A DNA stretch of 64,000 nt. Origin: Membranipora membranacea. Lineage: Eukaryota > Bryozoa > Gymnolaemata > Cheilostomatida > Membraniporidae. Below are positions 37,101 through 48,462 of this stretch, piece after piece. Every line of letters starts with the position of its first letter. Position 1 is the stretch's first letter. A model generated the notes under the pieces. It saw only the letters and a list, made by a program, of their open reading frames with translations, was not told the origin of the DNA and did no database searches. The translations under genes were made by a program, and so were the position numbers. The DNA lies in the NCBI GenBank assembly GCA_914767715.1, contig OU612070.1, forward strand, positions 6,155,501 to 6,219,500, given 5' to 3'.

Positions 37101-40100
37101 TCCATTACTGCTACCCACTCTATTTTGATCCACTGTCTCGGGAATGCACCAACTCGGGGAACACATTCTGTAATTGCGGCAATCGTTATATCTCAAACAA
37201 AGGTAAGACAGGAGGAACTTGCTACATTGTTCATTAGTTCTAGCCGCATGGAAAGCTGTTGGTAAATTTGAAATTGTTGGAATTTTTTAGAGCAAATTTA
37301 GGCTATACCTCAGGCTTTTCCTCAGCATCTCCTTCTGCTGTTTCTCCCGACAAAAAAAATGGGATTTGCCCTTTCAATTTTTATGTGATGACAACTCAGG
37401 AGGGACCATCAAAGTGCCCTCAGCTATCTAGTAATAAATTATAGCGTTCCTTGTATTGTGAGTGAGTGGCTTTTGTGTTTCAGATGCGGTTGATATGCTT
37501 GGACTAGGAGGTGTAGATAATGACCAACATGTGACAACCAGAGTTAAGTATGGAGTTTGTGCTAGTAGCGTATTAGAAGCTATGGTGGCTGTTTATGTCA
37601 AAGTTGGTGGTTTTGTCGATTGTCAGATGAGGTGTTTTCGGTTTGGATGCATTTGCTACACTTATTCTGGGACTGAGAAGAAATGTGTGGTTTATACACA
37701 GATGGGAATATCAGATAAATAGGTGCAAAAGTAATTAGACAAATGATGCGCTGCTTATACCCCAATCACAACAGCAGTTCAATCTGTCATGAAGGAGAAG
37801 GAAGCAGAAATTTTAATCTGCTTGATAAGACTCTAAATGGATATATATCACACATCACTGAGGTGGTTCTAAAACCTATTTAATTATGACCATTAACACA
37901 AATGTAGAAAATTAAGTTGTGAATATTGTATCTTGACCGTATATAAGTCAATCTCAAAGGTTCAGTCCCACAGCAAAAAGAGATATTTGCATGTTATATA
38001 TGATAATGTACATAATTTTTTTCTCAATATTCTCATGTCAACTTCTAATCTAAATTTTTAGGTCTCCTAAATTTTTATGATGAGCCTTTGAAAGTTTGCT
38101 TCCTGCTTCATCAATGTCTGTATCATGCAACTTCAGTTTAAGACTTTCCAAAGACCAATGCATGTTATAGTCAGGCAGTCACTTATGATAAAATTTTGTT
38201 AGATCTGCAATGTAAAAAAATTCAAAGTGCTACTTGGCATGAATTATTGATGGTAAGAAAGTGCCTCCTATAAGGGAATGTTACTCCCATTCTCTGCATT
38301 ATGGTGTGACCGTCTCCAACAAGTGCAACACGAGAAACAAGCACTTCGAGGATACTGTGACATCATAATGCAGAGAATTGGAGTTCACCATGCAAATCTG
38401 AAAGGACTTCATCGTAAGAAACTGCCTGACTATAACATGCATTGGTTTTTGGGTAGACTTTAAGTAATATAGGATCAAGGCTATGGAGGAAGCCTAACGC
38501 TTGTTTACACACAACCATACAAAGATACAAGGTAAAGCATTTGTACAAAACATGTATGTAGCCTTACTTCATGAAAGTCTCCAGGTTCTTCCAGCCGGCG
38601 GTATCGTGGAATATTTGTTTAGAGTTGCCACTGTTAGCCATCCTTTCTGCTAACAGCAAAGTGGCAGTACGGGGCGAGGCACTCATGTCCACAGGTGGGG
38701 ACGTCTGAAACATTATAAAAACAGTCTTATTTTAGAGTTATGCTGATAGAAAGTAGACATCACATCATTGGCTGACATCTATACAGTCAAACATTTATTT
38801 ACAATTATCTATTTCTTTTGTTTTAGTAATCAATGGGTTTGTGTTGTTTTTTTGGAAATATATCCCTAGTCATTGTAGACAATATTGGCAGCCAATGCCA
38901 CATTTTTCTGAAAAAGGTCTCATATTTGGTAAAACAGAAATGTCACCTTTCTAAAGAAAAAAGCATCAGAAACACTGTGTGTTCTATTGCAACGACAAAA
39001 AATGAAATATTAAAATGTAATAAATAACAATATGATATCCATTTATACACCCTTATTTCTTCAATAAAATCACACTAGATATATATAGTAGATTCAGTAA
39101 CTCTGAGCTTATCTGTGCTTTTTTTATAATGAATTCAGAAAAAGCCTTGGCAAAATTCTTATCTGTATCGCTCTTATGGCAATATTTATATGTATCTAGT
39201 CTGATCAGACTTGTAGTTACTCTCCCTAAAACCGCCAGCTAAATAGATCAATAAAATGGCAACTAAGCCTACTTCTAAATAGACGAAATTTCTTGATCCC
39301 AAAAACAGGACTGGTTGCTGTTATTTTTTCTATTTAGAACCACCACACTGCACTCTGGCAAACCTTCAGTCTTCCGTAGAGACTAGCCAAAGTGTCGGCT
39401 CTGATCAGATTGACTGTTGGGTGGGAAAGAGAGCTAATGTCAGGACACTGAAAGTACCTATGAAGATGAATTGATAGTGGAAGTGAAGTACTGAATTTCA
39501 CATTCAATATATATCAATTTAGGCACTTTCAATGACGTACCGTCTAACCAGACATTGGCCCTCCCTCTACCACCTGCCAATCAGAGCCAACACAATGGCT
39601 AACAGACTTACTACATGACACACTCTTACCTGAGTCTCGTTGTCAATAATCTCGTCACCCTCGATTTCTCTCTCCAGGTTATCTCTTATACCAGATATAA
39701 TGGTAGACTTATTCTCTGTGTATATATGAGCTCCACACTGGCTGCATAGCTCACCCAGACATTCACCTTATCAATCATCAAGTTTAAAATACATATGATG
39801 GGCTCAAGTGAGCATTAATGTACAAACATCTATTCATATGGTCACCTTTCACCGCCGTGTCCCTGCACGGTCCGACATCCTATTCATCTCACTGGTAAAT
39901 ACTAAGACACCATGGTGAAAGATTCCCCAACAATTTGTGGCCAGGAACTCTGTTCATGTATGGGTGGTGCCACTGCATTCGAATTGTGGAAGATCCAACC
40001 TAATTGATTTGAAACACATATTATTATTATCATTTATGAACAGACAAATATTTCCATTTGTATGTTTATATTATCAGTATACCATATAGCTTAGTCGATA

Positions 40101-42214
40101 AGGGGTAATAAATGGACCAGCATGGATCTATCAAGTGGATACTAAGAGACTAATGAACTCAGAGCATAGTCTTATCTTTGACTAATTTAACAGTGCGACA
40201 TTGTAACTATGAGACAAGAGGCAAAATAATGTGCCAAATAGTGAGACTTAGTTTCACGAAAGTAACCTACCAGCGGCGATCCGTACTCTGTATTCTAGGT
40301 GTGTCAGGCAGTGTACAGAATATTCTTTAGCTCTGGTTTTAAACTCTTGTGTGCTCCATGGATGTGATATGAGTGCCTGTTAATAGAATCATTTGTATTG
40401 TTTATGGTCAAAAATAATTACAATTGTTTGAAGCTAGGGCCAGGATTACGGTCATGATAGACACTTGTTGAATCAGTGTGTTTCAAGCCAAGACAAACAG
40501 ATAACTGATATAATGTTACCAATCTCTAGCACCATGACAGACTTACCCTTGTTTATGTCACAATATTGAATTGGAACCATTGCAGGTGTTAATTCAGATC
40601 AAAATTGTAAGTAGTAAGTGTGATAAATATTGATCCAAGTTGTTGCAGGTATGTAGCCACCAACAGAAACGCTGGGTAAAATTTAGGCGTATAAATTTAA
40701 AGATTTTGCATGTAGGGGGCCTAATTATTGGATAATTTTCAGGATTTCATTTGACACAGTTCTGGAAACTAGAATCTAAAACTTTTAAAATCCATTGCAT
40801 TGCATGGGGGTCAGAAATGACATTATATTGACAAAAACCGATCTGAAGAAATGTCGCTACTCTGGTTGGTTCCAAGTTAACCTGATCATTGAGAGAGAAT
40901 AAGAATCGTATCACTTGATAATCTCGCATAGATTGCCTAAAATAGTACCAAGTCTCAATGTTGAAAATTTGGGGGGTTCGAACTGTGAAAATGACTAGGT
41001 ATAATACATGATGACCAAAACTAAAATATTAAATAGCGATATATCACGCTTGTCCGTTTTCCATTCTATCAAATAGGATATCACCAAAATAACAATGATA
41101 GAACCCAGTTGAAGATTTCCCGTCAGTACACACAACATTCAGTTTTAAGACAGGTTATACCCCAGTCAATTTACAAATTTTCAATTCTCACTTCAGGGTG
41201 TTAGGCCTACACAAACACCACATGAAGGCTTTACGAAAATCCTTATGTTTCTTGTACAACATAACATAACAAAAATCATCCCTGCCTGTAAAAATCATAT
41301 CAAGATTTAAACCAATCTCTATTAAGGGAAGACTAGAAAACATCAGTCAGTACCTTAGTGATGATTACCTCAGACTAGATATAACATAATGTAATCTGTA
41401 CTGAATGACAATAAATTGAAATTTCCATGGACAAGTAGCCAAGCATCACAATCTAAAACTCGCTTGTTTTAATGGTTAGGAGGAAAACTGTGTCTATATT
41501 GTTTGAATCAGTAGAGTAGCGCCTGCATGTTTCTATAAACGTCAGGGACCACGGTTGAAGGGCTCTGATGTAGAAAACGCATGCCTACTAAAACAATCCA
41601 GGAATGGTCGCAATGTCTACACAAGTCAGACAGACAATCTTGAATCTACTATAAATACTTTCACCCAAACATACCTTGAAATTAACATGACATAGCCTAC
41701 GGATTGATGGCAGTTTTACCAAGGACTCCTTGGTTTCACTTGATGCTATCGGTAAAATGATCCATCCCAGAGTGCTGAGGACTTCACATATGTACTGAAT
41801 AGTTCACCTGGATAGTGATAAGCCATGATGTTGATTATTTTATTTATAGATTTGTTTGATCCTCATCATTACTTTCTTCAACTTTTTTTGTTAATAATTT
41901 CCTATTATTATTATTGGAATCACCTTGAATGCTGAGAGCACAGCATGGTAATATTCCCAATGAGATGGAGCAGAGTCTGTGTCCATAGAGTTGTTGGTTT
42001 CTGACTTCTGCTGGTCAGCTTCATTGACTCCATCAGATTGTCCAAGCAGTTCACAAGTTGAAGATTTACTTTTCTCCACAACAAAAGCTGTTAAAGCCAT
42101 GTAAGTGTCAGGGTCAATTGTCTCCAAGTGTCGCTGAAGCTCTAAGAGACCCCTATCCCTATCAAGTTTTTTTATGCTCATCATTTGGTGGAAGATAATC
42201 TTGTGGTCATCCAT
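28187..42214 (-). CDS. Conserved-looking HEAT-repeat protein, 708 residues, name not recognised
   Basis: Fourteen exons join in perfect phase from ATG 42212-42214 to TAA 28187-28189: 41924-42214, 40271-40376, 39630-39766, 38568-38704, 33213-33379, 32460-32667, 32145-32247, 31557-31734, 31012-31173, 30353-30522, 29900-30018, 29285-29426, 28788-28871, 28187-28309 (2127 nt). Repeated amphipathic helix pairs of HEAT/ARM type are plain: NWSQVRLAASQATRSFL, NHAVREAACACIAELG, DDSWPVRDGAACIASGNF, IPSVRAGAAQALATIG. A distinctive non-repeat block follows (MYSCGSLAPKMGRGG, then FRRPAEPWETAEGC). HEAT solenoids usually scaffold protein complexes; no catalytic motif and no signal peptide is seen, so it is probably cytosolic or nuclear. 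The 5.2-kb intron 33380-38567 hosts an opposite-strand gene. The orthologue is probably widespread in animals but is not named here. Confidence 0.88.
31993..32090. mobile_element. Hairpin MITE, CCTGCA-end family, copy 3
   Basis: The left end TTTGATCCATTTTCCTGCAC and the right end TGCAGACAAATTGTGTCAAA are inverted repeats matching copies 1, 2 and 4. No clear 9-bp flanking duplication could be read, so it is more diverged. It lies in an intron of the HEAT-repeat gene. Confidence 0.6.
33128..33209. repeat. 12-bp tandem repeat at a 5' splice site
   Basis: About seven copies of CATACTACAGGT with TGC and ATG variants. On the minus strand the units read GTAGTATGACCT and begin within the donor sequence GTATGTAGTATGACC of the HEAT-gene exon ending at 33213. 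Confidence 0.9.
33728..33790 (-). repeat. tRNA-derived repeat head (Leu/Ser type)
   Basis: On the minus strand GGTGGCCAAGCGGTTATCAT is a class-II tRNA-like A box, and GGGTTGAGGTCC resembles the B box, about 40 bp apart. It overlaps an open frame that is therefore probably not a gene. Confidence 0.5.
34928..35271 (+). pseudogene. Decayed tandem copy of the Cys-rich secreted gene
   Basis: A signal-peptide exon (from about 34931, MFRFTAAILLLELG, ending ACAG|GTAATT) matches exon 1 of the gene at 36709. Only about 50 bp later comes a piece matching the 3' half of that gene's last exon: CQMRCFWFGCVCYTYS against CQMRCFRFGCICYTYS. All of exon 2, most of both introns and the first half of exon 3 are missing. 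The next Cys is changed (KCVVY becomes KFVGV), and a 34-bp tandem repeat now fills the 3' end. The partial frame stays open to 35271. Confidence 0.7.
35147..35248. repeat. 34-bp tandem repeat, three copies
   Basis: The units at 35147-35180, 35181-35214 and 35215-35248 begin AGAGGGCCCGGTTATACCCA; the first differs at a few positions. Because 34 is not a multiple of 3, each copy is read in a different frame. Confidence 0.93.
35376..35632. mobile_element. Foldback MITE with about 80-bp arms
   Basis: The arms starting AGGTAAATTCGTGCCCTTGG and the complement of the right arm (AGGTAAATTCGCGCACTTGG) stay about 95% identical for roughly 80 bp, around an unrelated centre of about 95 bp. It lies between the decayed copy and the intact Cys-rich gene. 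Confidence 0.85.
36315..36369. repeat. 9-bp microsatellite
   Basis: About five copies of TGTGTTGTC followed by TGTGTC, inside the upstream region shared by the duplicated Cys-rich genes. It is absent from the other duplicate, so it arose after the duplication. Confidence 0.85.
36709..37722 (+). CDS. Nested secreted Cys-rich protein (ChtBD2-like and PAN-like)
   Basis: Three exons, all with phase-1 junctions: about 36709-36777 (MSRLTLAIQLIEHVHFIQLT..., a weak signal peptide), 36969-37201 and 37484-37722 (stop TAG). The product is about 180 residues. Exon 2 has spaced cysteines with CYPLYFDPLSREC, like the 'CP.GL.FD...C' core of peritrophin-A/ChtBD2 chitin-binding domains. Exon 3 ends with CQMRCFRFGCICYTYSGTEK then KCVVY, like a PAN/apple domain core. 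Both assignments rest on Cys pattern only. It is probably extracellular, binding glycan or protein. It lies inside an intron of the minus-strand HEAT-repeat gene and has a decayed partial duplicate just upstream. Confidence 0.65.
39382..39602. mobile_element. Palindromic MITE, TAGCCAA-end family, copy 1
   Basis: The left end TAGCCAAAGTGTCGGCTCTG and the right end CAGAGCCAACACAATGGCTA are inverted repeats, and imperfect complementarity continues through most of the 220 bp (TGAAAGTACCT against AGGCACTTTCA). It ends 28 bp from an exon of the HEAT-repeat gene. Confidence 0.75.
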
Positions 42215-43465
42215 GTTTTAGCCGAGCCTTTTAAACTATACAAAATGCTACAATTTTTTTTTTTCTTTTCTTTCCCACAGGAAAATTTCTCTTATGGTTC
42301 CTCGGAATTAATGTGCGTGGTTGAGAATTAATGTTAGTTTTCGAAACTGTCAAATATGTCATATGATAAGAAGACAACTCTTGAATATCAACCTTGCTCA
42401 ATTTTACAGCAGAGAAAGATAACTCTTAAGTGGCATATTGGTTGCATCAGGGAGGTTTTGGGGGTTTGTCTCAAACTGGTGGCATGGATGTATTTTTCTT
42501 CCTAGTATCAGGGAGAGTGAGAGGGTATATCTTACCATCCCTGTATGTATTTTCTGCTTTTTATGTTTTATTATTCATGATTAAGTTATTGAGTTGTGCC
42601 AGCTCCGTTTGTTGATTGGTGAAATTATCTAATACCTAAGCTATGGATGACAAAAAAGGCGAACTATTTTCCCTTGCCTACTGTACTCTTTTAAATATTA
42701 TGAGTAAACCAACAAGTGTGAGTTAACCGATATGAGAGTAAAAATATAGCCCCGCTCAGAGTAACGACTTAGTTCAGTCATGTCAAGTCAAAGTTTTGGT
42801 TGTCTTATTGTCAAAAACTTGAACGTTGAACAGCGCTAGGTATTATGAGTTGAGTGAATGCATTACAGCAAAGTCAGTTGCTAAAATTTATTAATCTTCG
42901 GTAATTGCAAAGCAACATCCGACATGGAGAACAATGAGAAGCTGAAATTAGCAAGCCAAGTAGTTGATTGCTGAAATATTATGTTATGGAACAAACAAAA
43001 ATCTGTGCCCGCCCAAATAATGGTAATGTCCATAATAGATCCAAATACCAACATATAGTCTATCATGATATATTACAAAGCTACAACATTACTGCAATGA
43101 ACTCCCTTCATTGATTACTGGAAGGGAAATTTATAACAATTTGCATGACCTCAGATTCCCAGGAAAAAACAATGCAAATGAGTGTTAGCACCATTTATTT
43201 TCAGTATATGATAGAAGCACATTAGACAACAAACTGTTGTAGATAGTTATTTGCGGGTAATGATAACTAAATCTGAAAAAAGGGTGTCGAATATAAATAA
43301 AACAGAGACATGTTTGTATAGTATAATAGGGCCGATCATATAAGGCAGAGATAAAGGTCGGATTATTGCTGTAAAAAATCTTGCCAAAGAAAACATACAG
43401 CGAACAACAGCAGTGCAACCATGGGTGCTGTACCAGTGTCATCATAACTCTAGCTGCTGGGCTTT
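42215..43465. other. Interval between HEAT-repeat gene and RNF7
   Basis: Both genes are on the minus strand. It must contain the RNF7 3' UTR and the HEAT-gene promoter. No coding exon, RNA gene or marked repeat was seen. Confidence 0.4.
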
Positions 43466-44861
43466 TCATTTGCCTATCCGCGCCACCACCCATTCCTTCT
43501 GACATAGAGGACATCTATTGTTCTGTTTGACCCACAAGGCCATACAGCAGTTATGAAATGAGTGATTACAGTCTCCCCAAACTACCACACACTCATCCTG
43601 CTTATTGTCTCCCTGGCATCTCAGACAGCAATCTGTAATACACAAAGGAAATATGTTTATATTTGTGACCCTGTAAATATGACTTTGGAATAAAAACTGA
43701 CAAATAAATAATTACTATAGAAGTACTAAGAAATGCCTTCCTGCATAAGTCATGTATGATATGTCGATCATTTTATCAGACTGTGTGTATTGACAAACTA
43801 AATTGTAGACAAACTGAGTGTGGTAGGGAGTTAGAGCGGGTGTCATACTGTATGTGCTCATTGGTTTGAGGGTTAAAGGCCACAAGTTTACTGACCGTTG
43901 GGACCTAGTGACAAGTTAACAACGATGTAGTGTCAGCCGTAAACAAATACAGCGCATGGATCATTAGTACCATTAGTATTACAATTTGAAATTTCTGTGC
44001 ATGGACATAATGATTGATTTGGAGTTGATCGTGTTGAAACAGCAATCAAACTTTTGAATATAATGAGAGATAAAATCTCTTGTTATTTTATCAACATCAT
44101 CATGCACCGTAGCCAACTTAATAATCTTTGTTTTTGTGCTGTAGAGAACATAGTTGTCTGTCATAAAGCACTACTACTTCACTGTTTCCCGCTACTAAAT
44201 ATTGAAACACACACGACTAACAAACAACAAACAGTAAACTCCCACTCAATATGAGAGGGAGTACATTGGTTGCAGAACCTCTCCAAAGACATAGAGAGGA
44301 GTCTGGAGTTACAAGCATATATTATTTGCACCCGTTCATATCCAAGATACAACCAACCGTTCAAATAAACTTGCTTGGTAGATCATCATGGCAAGGAGTC
44401 TCTTACTCATTGAACCATGGAGGATCATCATGGAGAAGAAGGGCAGGTATACATACATAGGGCTAGGCTACTGTACTTGATATTTCAGATTCCAACCAGG
44501 TCTGAAAATTAGTCTGGTTATTACTGCCAGTTAGTCTTTACTCACTAACTTACTGTTACATCTACCGGCAATAATTTGGTTAGTTAATTCACATATTCTT
44601 CAACATGCACTTAAGCAAACATTATTAGTTTTATACAATACAAGTAACAATATTACATATATCAAATATATGAATCTAACTTTACTATCATAACTATCTA
44701 TAGATTGTCTTCTTACCCATAACTTGAACTCTGCATATTGCACAGGTATCACATTCCACATCCCAGCTCCACATGGCCACTGCATTCCATTTTTTCAAAG
44801 CAAATGGCTTAGTGTCCAATTTTTTCCTCTCACCACATTCCCTTTGTCTCTCAATGCTCAT
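43466..44861 (-). CDS. RNF7: RNF7/RBX2, RING-H2 subunit of cullin-RING ligases
   Basis: RBX2 binds cullin-5 and recruits E2 enzymes for ubiquitin or NEDD8 transfer. Exon 1 is 44717-44861 (ATG 44859-44861) and exon 2 is 43466-43632; the junction is phase 1 and makes an Asp. The product is 103 residues, against 113 in human. The cullin-inserting strand [20 protein letters not shown] is nearly identical to the vertebrate one. The RING-H2 ligands follow: CAIC, CCLRC, then CNHSFHNCC and CPLC. The C-terminus WVVARIGK differs from RBX1, and the [11 protein letters not shown] spacing also fits RBX2 rather than RBX1. The N-terminus is short and basic. It looks intact and is divergent from POLR1H, 1.3 kb away. 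Confidence 0.96.
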
Positions 44862-46193
44862 GTTTACACACTTTTGTTAGACAAAAAAGAAAGATTATGA
44901 CAGATTTCTGATAATTTTTCATAAATAATCTTTGTTTATTAGCCCAAGGCACTTTGTCATTCTCCACCCATACTGATATTTGTAATAGTCATATCATTTA
45001 GGATAAACTTAATTGTTGGATCTTAAGCTAAACTTTTTGATGTAGAAATGCTAAAACTTGATGTACTAACAGTTCAGGGTCATAAACCAAAATCTAAATC
45101 AAGATGGGACATGTTGAAATTTTTAAGTTAATTAGATTAGATCCCTGCTACAAAGAATAAAAATCCACCAAAAATCCCAACAGTCCACATGTGGTGTGAT
45201 CAGCGACTGTCCCTAACTCTATTTTGTGATTGAGTATCCCCCAGACCTAGTCTTGCAATTTAAAGAGTCATATATGAGAGAAAGAGTGTAGTGGTTATGC
45301 ATACCCAACCAACAGAGAGAATATAAAAGCCCATTCATGTGATATGTGTTGTGAAAAGTTTTCAAGTTACTTTTTCTAGTACGATTGGTTGGTCACTGTG
45401 AGTGACAGACATCTATTTGCATACACAGGGGTCTACTGTCTACTACTCAACAGCAAAACCAAACCGAGAGGGTGTCTCTCTGGCAGTGTGTTTGACTGAC
45501 AGTCAAGGAATGCCAGAGGAGAGAGATTCTGGCTTTGCAGTGAGGAACAATGTGGTCCTGTCTAATGCTATAGATAGTCCTTGCTTGGTTGGTGGTAGTG
45601 TCAGCCAGTACACTCTCACCCAGATTAAGTTGCTTGATATAACCACTATTTGTTGTCTCGGGTGTGGAAGGCTGTTGTGGGTGAACTCTCCCCCTACCCA
45701 AACACGAGCCAGCACTAGCTAGACTCAATTCATTGGCTGTTGTTGTTCACGAATATTGTTGTTCATGGATATGTTGTTGTGCATAGATATGCCAGTGGTG
45801 GGATCATGGGCCGGCCCTCTGCTCTCGTTCTTGTATGCTGGCTACAATCACTATATGGTATGGGCTTCTGGCACGAGTACTTATAAATAAAGGATATATT
45901 GCTCAACATTAATGGCAGAGTATCTGAATTTGGGTCTCATTCAAGGTCATTAATTCAATTCTAATAGTGGTTGCAGCTGATGGTTGCCTCTTGATTTAGT
46001 AGTCAAGGGACAATCATATTAGCGGCAACAGCGCTAACATACGAACCCACCTGATTTCTCTCCCATGCAAATTGATTGCCTCACTAGGCAACAATTTCAA
46101 GGGTGCTAAAATCAGAAACGCAATTATGCATATTTATCTTTATTATAGACAAAAAGCGATCAGACCTATTACCGATACCCGGTTTACGAAGAG
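44862..46193. other. Divergent interval RNF7/POLR1H with a possible LTR-like segment
   Basis: Upstream regions of both genes lie here. Between about 45190 and 45910 there is a TATA-like ATATAAAAG (45321-45329) and, near the end, AATAAAGGATATATTGCTCAACA, an order (promoter, poly(A) signal, CA end) reminiscent of a solo LTR. No target duplication or second LTR was found. A 106-codon open frame at 45405-45722 overlaps equally long minus-strand frames and has no recognisable domain. Confidence 0.3.
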
Positions 46194-47921
46194 ATGATGT
46201 TGAGCAGCGAGTGTTTTACAGATGGAGATGCGAGCTTCTGTGTAAGATGTGGAACAGTGCTTCCTTTACCAACATCTACATCAGTCAATGTCAAGTGTCG
46301 GAAATGTCAGAACGTTGTCCCTGTCACAGGTGAGTTACCCACATCCCCTCATTTCCTCTCAGTTAGAAAACCAGAAGAATAAATTTTACAACCCTGGTAT
46401 GAACCAGTGTTCACTTTTTACAGTAAAATGTCTCATGCTAACTGTGTCAGCATTGTGTAATAATATACCTTTTGTTTTGCCAACAAATTTAGTCCATCTT
46501 TCATCCTCAAATATATTGAGGGATGCATTGACATACAAAAAATGTGTAAACCTTATTTATTTTGTTCAGTGTTCAACAACGTAGAGACCCATAGGGTGAT
46601 AGTATTTAATAAGATAGAAGAGACAACATCATCAAACCAATACCAGACAGCCGGCCCCTCGGTGAGTAGTTATCATCACTCATCACCACGTACCAGACAA
46701 TGTTATGATCTGTAAACGCTAGCATATGATGTCTGAAATCATGATATGATATCATAAAAGTTGAGGTTTAAGATGAGAGCACTGATGCTAGATAATATAT
46801 TTAGTTAGATAAGTGCATCCATTGCACAAGGCAACAATCACATGAATTTAACAACAAACTTGACAAATTACCTTACTTTTCAGGCTTGGCTTTAGTTGGT
46901 TATTTGTCAGATATTCGATAGTTTTAGTGTGTAAACTCTCCCCAGTTTGCTGATGATGGCATAAATGAACCAATGAATCAATCTTTGAAAAATGGGAGTG
47001 AATTCATCCAAAAATAATTTTCAACTCTTGAACTCTTACGCCTTCACCTAAAAGAAACTATATTATAACTTGGTTGATGAAAATTTTAAAGTAAATCTGC
47101 CCATACCGGTTCATAAAAAATTCATATCAAATATTTTTGTTCCAAGCCAGCCAATTAACATCAATTTATTGCCTTGGGTTTCTAAATCTGAATTTTATAT
47201 CTATGATTGACAAAACAAATTAGTCATGCAAAGTGGTGAAATTTTAAGAAATGAACAGATTATTAAGTTCACAACTATGTGGGGGCCGTTGGGCGGGGGC
47301 CATAAGTCTAGGGGGCTCAGACTATAACTATGACTCATATTTACAGATTGAGAGGACGTGTAGTAATTGTGGTCACGGTACGATGACTTACAAAACACAG
47401 CAGACGAGATCGGCAGATGAGGGACAAACAGTATTCTTCAGCTGTCCAGAGTGCGGGTAAGTACACTTATTATTGTCAGTGTTATCAGCACAGTAAGTAA
47501 CTCACACCAACCTACAGCCGTAAGGCAATTTCTTTAAATTAGTCACTAATTCATATCGTTTGCAACTTTTCTTACAAGTTACTGAGAGGTGATGTCCACA
47601 AATTTATCGGGGTTGTTTTCTAACATAGCCAACACAATTCTAGGTGTTTAGGTCTATCACTGATGTGGTGTAGGATAATTTGAAGTTGCCCGCAGGATTA
47701 TTTCATTGAAAGAGAAAACCAGTTGGGAAGGCACTATCACGCCAATAGCCATCAGCTTTATAATGGAGACTGAATTCGACATATAAGTGAGACTTCTTTC
47801 TTGTGTGAATGATTAGGTATTTATACATTGTTGAGATCTGTCAAATTTAAAACAGTCCGCTTTAACCTTCCTGATTATGATAATCGTATTTTGCAGGAAT
47901 CAGGAGATTGAGTACAGCTGA
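46194..47921 (+). CDS. POLR1H: POLR1H (RPA12), small zinc-ribbon subunit of RNA polymerase I
   Basis: RPA12 supports RNA cleavage, proofreading and termination by Pol I in the nucleolus. Four exons join in phase: 46194-46329, 46570-46661, 47347-47456 and 47897-47921 (TGA), giving 120 residues; human is 126. The N-terminal zinc ribbon is CVRCGTVLPLP...CRKCQ. The C-terminal TFIIS-like ribbon has CSNCGH, then the acidic hairpin motif RSADEGQTVFFSC and PECG; the Asp-Glu pair is the residue pair that enters the active site. The linker exon (HRVIVFNKIEE) is less conserved, as in other animals. The last exon encodes only NQEIEYS. Intron 3 sequence just before exon 3 has an open frame that is not part of the protein. 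Confidence 0.96.
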
Positions 47922-48462
47922 GTTGAATTATATCATACTGTATATTATCAACTGTTATATAGCCACACATATTACACCAGTGACAAGATCAAGGCTTGAT
48001 ATCATTCACCCCTTTTTCAAATTCTATTGTTACATGGCATTGTTATGGCGAAAATTTTATTCTGTCTTTTACTCCGCTTCTCAAATTATTACATAGACAA
48101 ATCAAAAACTGTTTATGCTTTAGAGGTATTCAGACATTCGTTTGTCTTAATATTTTCATTTCTTTTATAAAAACCAATTTCATTTTGTCATACAAAAAAT
48201 AAAAATCACTACTACAATATCTCTATTCTTTATAGTTTTGTGACACTCAACAAAACAGCGAAGTCCACAGCATATAATTAAAAAGTTAAACACGCTCGAA
48301 TTTCCATGTCTTTCAGTAATTAGGAAACATTGTCAACTTCCAAACTGAGGTTTGCAAATTAATGTGCCGCATTGTACTTGGGTTTTTCACGTTGCAGAGA
48401 AGCGTACATATGTCAGGTAGACCACACTTTCTCTCTTATCGACAAGACTTATGATTGAATTG
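47922..48462. other. Tail-to-tail interval, 541 bp
   Basis: It holds the 3' UTRs of POLR1H and the minus-strand membrane-protein gene. Nothing else was recognised. Confidence 0.5.

Noticed and set aside
45405-45728. Overlapping frames of 106, 93 and 70 codons
   Set aside because: Equally long frames on both strands with no domain; the segment is more likely repeat-derived (possible LTR).
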